Assembly: GCA_965153455.1 (NCBI GenBank)
Contig: OZ234503.1
Span: 6,478,157-6,542,156 of the forward strand
Length of the DNA stretch: 64,000 nt
Direction of reading: 5' to 3'
Source of the DNA: Sphagnum compactum
Taxonomy: Eukaryota > Bryophyta > Sphagnopsida > Sphagnales
In this document: piece after piece, positions 59,607 through 64,000 of the stretch
Layout of the letters: the number at the start of each line of letters is the position of its first letter
Numbering within the stretch: the stretch's first letter is position 1
Position numbers and translations under genes: made by a program
The notes under the pieces: generated by a model
Told to the model about the DNA's origin: nothing
Seen by the model: only the letters and a program-made list of their open reading frames with translations
The model's database searches: none

Positions 59607-62568
59607 AAGTCCATATCCAAATCTTATTTCAAGCACATGGACACAAAGAGGGGGTAAATTTGGTGCTAAATTGGTCCTTTCTTGATTTGACCCTAATATG
59701 TGACCCTAAAGAGAGGCAAGTGTACCCCTCTCATTGTGACCATGCCACTTTGTAGACCACCATGCTATTACTCCATCTTGCAAATGACCATGGCCTAGGA
59801 AACTTGGGAGAGGTCATTAGTTATCAAAAATAGCCTATGGGCAAGAGTGCTAAGGCTATTTCCGATAATCAATAGCCTTGAGCCAATTACCGGGCATAAC
59901 TGATTGTTTTGAGAATTAAGATGACTTGCTGTTCTAAGTTAATCCGACAACCTATTGGTCATTTTTTTGATACTACCATGTGTTTTTAATTTCATACCTA
60001 TTTGTTGTCATTTTTGTCATTAATGAAATATTTGAAATGGATGTATGATGAAAGTTATTTTCATCTATAAAGTTCAACCAATTACGATGTTTTCATCTAA
60101 GAAATAGTATGGTTTTGAAAAAGTAGCTCCAACCTTTTTTCAAACCTTCACTCGCAAAAAATTTGAGAATCGTTTTTCTCTTCCGCATTCCTCCTCATGA
60201 ATTGGGAAGTTAAAAACTTATATAACTATTTAGATCTTTTGAAAGAACTCATGCCTAAATATATATCCAATGAATATGGAATGCCTTCTAATGAATTAGG
60301 ATCATTGAACTGAAAATCATCGTTGTTCCTTATCCCCTAAACATCAAGGTGGACCAATTTGGTTCGATTCTCAATATACATAATTTTTTATTTCTCTAAT
60401 GTTTAGGGGTTTCAAGAACAACCTCAAGTGAAAAATCATTAAACTACATTGGTTTCATGGTTACATTTCCGATGAAACATTCCTTAAACAATTTTTTTGG
60501 GTGTGCACATAAACAAAATTGTGAAGACATTTGGAGGTAAGTTTATAAAATCTAATAGTGAACAAATGTATGTCTTTTGACTACATTTACAAGAAATGTG
60601 AAACAAACTCATGCAAAAAAAAAAATTGCCATAAAACTAATGTACACAATTTGTCCCAATCAATACAAAACCCATGTGACTTCATGTTAAGCTTCTTAGG
60701 ATCAAGTTCATGTCTTAATGTGTCTAGTAATCTATACTTGATGTTGGTATTTTGATATGACTCTTGTCAATCCTTGTTAAAAACGACAAACATATTAGCA
60801 TACATCACTCGACCTATCTTATTCAACTTGTCTTGTAACACGATGTTGTCAAATCAACCGCATTAAGGAGGGAAATCAATTTCTAGGAGGGAAATTGATG
60901 GATATAAGGTGCCCTCCAAATACACTAGAGATTTTCTCCAAAAGCTTTGTGTAATGTTCCAACATCATGGCAATTGATATTAAGCATTTTTCAACAATTA
61001 TAAAACCAATTATCACATTTCCACTTTCTCAAGCACTTTCACATCCAAGGAAAATGGGGCATCCTAGTTCCTATTCGCATTCTCCCAAAATGTTTTGTAT
61101 TACACACAGTTGCCCGACATTATGAACTATCCACTATATTTTTGCATGGCCATGGAGACAAGTTGTACCACTTGCAAGAAAATTTCACCGTTTTGCCCAA
61201 AATTTATTGGACAATAGATTTCTTTGCAGCTTATGACTTTTATGAAAGGATTTTTCATTACAAATTATTCAAAAATGTAAGAAAACATGATTCAAATTTA
61301 AGTCAATGGCAATATATTCCACTTGGATTTCTAATTTCATACCTTTCCACCATTATATGATATATTTATGATGATGTACTTTGAGTCATGCTTATGATAA
61401 ATGGCTGATATATGGTCTATACAATGAATGGATTTCCATCTTCTTGTGGTTCATTTGATCCAATTCTCCTTCTCTAAGCACTCCATGAGAAGAGTTGATG
61501 AATGAGAAACCCATCCTAGGAGTTTTCACAACATATTTGTTTTTCTTTTGATGATTAATGCATTATCTATCCATTTTTGCATAATTCCATTTGGGTCAAT
61601 ATTGATAAACATAATTATTTATTTGTAAAATGCATCCTTCCTTTCATCATGGCTTCTATTTGTCACACCTCAAAATTAGTCTCCCACTAAACAAATGAGC
61701 ATAATATTGAACATTAAATAACACATGATGCAATTTCATGCACTAGTACAAAGTTTGTTCTATATTTGCACATGAGAAGCTTTTAACAAGCATAGCTTTT
61801 AGACGAATCCCTCAACAATATTTCAGAAGGATTGGTTCAAAGTCGTCATTAGCTACCATGTAAACACTTACAAACCATCAACTAAACAATAGCAAACCAT
61901 CATATTACCAAAACCTATTTGATTTTAACATCACAAGGATTTATCCGCAAACATCAATATTTGAAACCCCGTTCACAATGATGTGATTCTAAATTAACTT
62001 TTCTCCACTAACCCAATTTATTATTAATCTAACCAGGACTTAACTAGGAAGGTAAACGAAAACTTCTGACAAAGTGCACAATAGGACATGGCATATAAAG
62101 GGCTTCTTGTATCGGAAATTGCCTTCATGATAGAATTCAATGAGCCAAACAAGAAGATAGTAGATATTACTAAACTTCATGATAATAATGTTAAATTCAA
62201 AACAATTGCAAATTCACCTTCCAACTCTATTGTTGTTAGAGAATGGAATTTCAGTACCCATCAACTTTTGCTTTCATTCTTGTGTGAACTTGTACTATTC
62301 CACTACACAAAAAAAGGGTTTGAATGGATCACTTTTCTTCCCATGGAGATTTGAAGACTGGTTAAATTTGAAGAATGATTCACAATCCCACCATGATGTA
62401 AACTCAATGGGCTTTGAGAGCCCCCAGTGCACAAAATTTCAGTAAAGCAAAGGCAGAATATACAGAGCACTAACTTGACATCATCAAAGGAAAAAAATCA
62501 TGCATACAAAGTGAAATGTACACAAAGGTTTTTGTCTGAACTATAGTTTGTGTTCCATGGTTCAGAAC
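59607..62568. other. Intergenic, AT-rich
   Basis: No gene supported. A small duplicated 'aggagggaaat.aat' and a piece of R3 ('ggtgccctccaaatacacta') occur at about 60865-60930. ORFs at 61142 and 62088 show no known family. Confidence 0.45.
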
Positions 62569-63818
62569 TCAAAGCTGAAGAACTGCACAGCCCAGCACCG
62601 TCCCTCTAGAGAAGGGCAAGCGTGCAGCTTTCTCCCAGAAAACATCTTTGTCTGCACTTCCAACAACTAAAACATCCACATCATTCAAGTATTCAGCGTC
62701 AAATCTGCCACGCCGTGGCTTCATAATACCTCCCACAACATAGAGATTGGACCCAAGGCCAGCCACTCCAAAGCCAATCCGGTTCAGGCATTCAGGCCAT
62801 GAGCATAGTGACATCCGATGGGCTGGAAGACGATGCTCCCGGCTCACAACACCATGATGCACAACATACAACTCCCCATTCACTACTGCCATTGGCCCTT
62901 CTGACCACGCACAATCCTCTTGCATCCACCTGCAACACTCCAAAGCTTAATCAACAGCACAACAATAACCTAGTACAAAATCCACTAAATGTCCTCGTAT
63001 CCACAATCTGGAAACAGTTTCAAACCCAGAATACACTACCCCTCCTTCAGATCAGGATTCTATGACAAAGCAGCAGCAACAACAAGCAGCTCCAGACAGG
63101 AGCAGGGATCAGAGAATGAGAAAACCCACCTTTTAGTTGTTGGATCATACACCTGCGCTGTACAAGTTCCTTTCTGAACGACATGCATTTTGCCATCAAG
63201 CACAACACCAGAGCATGGAGCATCACGAACAGCAACTAAATCAGGTAGAAGCTCCCACTGATCAAGCTCTGGGTTGTACATCTCAACACTGGATATGGCT
63301 CTTCTCGAGCTCGAAAAACCCCCAGCCACCACAATGCAGCCTGAGTAAGAAAAGCAAGCAAACTGTGCTCGTGGGGTAAGCATAGATGCCCTTGAACTCC
63401 AACTTTTCGACACAGGATCATAAGCCCAGACTTGGTCTGTAGCATGGATATTGGATCGATCTCCAGTGATGGGATTCACTTCATCACTGCCACCTCCGAG
63501 AACGAAAAGCTTGCTCTGGACAGCAACAGTGCCACAGTTGCTGAGTCGAGGAATAAGAGATGGGAGAGGTGGAATGGAGCTCCACTGGTTATACACAGGG
63601 TCATAAGCTTGCCAAGCTTTATCAGCTTCATATGCAGAGACGTAAAGCCATTCTTCTGTAGTGCCTATTCTTTTGCGAACTCCGTAAAGCTCAGGGTTTC
63701 GGACAAGTGCGTGCCAAGCTTTGCAAACAGATTGAAGCACCCGGTGCTGCGAAAGTGGTACTCGTGCCAAGCATTGGATAGCTACGGAGTCCGGCAATCC
63801 CTCGATCAATGCAGCCAT
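62569..63818 (-). CDS. F-box/kelch-repeat protein
   Basis: Two exons, 63818-63130 and 62929-62569, joined AAAAG|GTGGGT to GTTGCAG|GTGG in phase, giving 349 residues. The N-terminus MAALIEGLPDSVAIQCLARV with VCKAWHALVRNPELY is an F-box (about 5-45), the Skp1-binding part of SCF ubiquitin ligases. Kelch repeats follow: LFVLGGG with VWAYDPVSKSW, CIVVAGG with VEMYNPELDQWELLP, MHVVQKG with AQVYDPTTKRW, LYVVHHG, and LYVVGG with a final hydrophobic strand. These would form a substrate-binding propeller. Substrate unknown. Length and single intron suit the plant SKIP/KFB-type family; which member cannot be settled here. The leader lies at 63819-64000. Confidence 0.92.
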
Positions 63819-64000
63819 CCCTTCCTTGAAACAGGGTAGGAGTTACCCTTCTTCTCAGAAACCTAATCCGCTAATACCCACTGGTGAGCGGTTCCACTTC
63901 AAGCTATCTCTCGTGATGGGTCTTTTGGGTCCCCCGCAAACACGCAGACCTCACTCTTCTGAAAGCAAATTACTGCATTCGGAAACAAATCCTCGATGTT

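Overview
The window is nuclear DNA of a land plant. Genes have GT-AG introns, intergenic DNA is AT-rich and crowded with transposon debris, TTTAGGG-type motifs occur, and three plant-type single genes are present: an F-box/kelch gene, a DUF3339 membrane-protein gene and a plant NodH-like sulfotransferase gene. I lean towards a seed-free plant because of the Hsp70-like/kinase fusion genes and the transposase type, but the sequence alone does not settle this.

Layout. (1) 1-24 kb is a direct tandem segmental duplication with a period of about 17.1 kb. Each unit carries a minus-strand gene joining an Hsp70-like ATPase fold, a helical domain resembling the MLKL/MCAfunc type, and a protein kinase. 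Copy 1 (90-2723) is open but loses its last exon at the window edge. Copy 2 (16788-19835) is complete in extent but has four lesions, all in its Hsp70-like and linker part, while the kinase part stays open. The two units differ by datable insertions: a solo LTR (6234-7054) and two other insertions in unit 1, and a Tourist-like MITE (21277-21616) in unit 2 whose empty site survives in unit 1. A third relic of the gene lies near 13.2 kb. (2) 25107-37929 is one Mutator-like element of 12.8 kb, with 37-bp terminal inverted repeats and a perfect 9-bp target duplication GCTTTACTC. It holds a decayed MULE transposase gene (+) and a convergent C2H2 zinc-finger gene (-), the arrangement of maize MuDR. 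It also holds clusters of a GGGTATTGCA motif, including nine units spaced 51 bp apart, and about 1 kb of tandem imperfect palindromes inside an intron of the second gene. A second solo LTR of the same family and length as the first interrupts that gene. (3) 38-51 kb has no gene I can support: dispersed repeats, minisatellites, inverted repeats and very long G and C runs. (4) 51.5-64 kb is gene-bearing: a six-coding-exon sulfotransferase gene (+), a 68-residue DUF3339 gene (-) and a two-exon F-box/kelch gene (-), with a minisatellite and a MITE between them.

The three single genes show no sign of a shared pathway. The notable biology is the Hsp70-like/helical/kinase pair and the large two-gene MULE with its unusual internal repeats. 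All exon joins were made by reading GT-AG sites and phase by eye; no alignment or database search was run.
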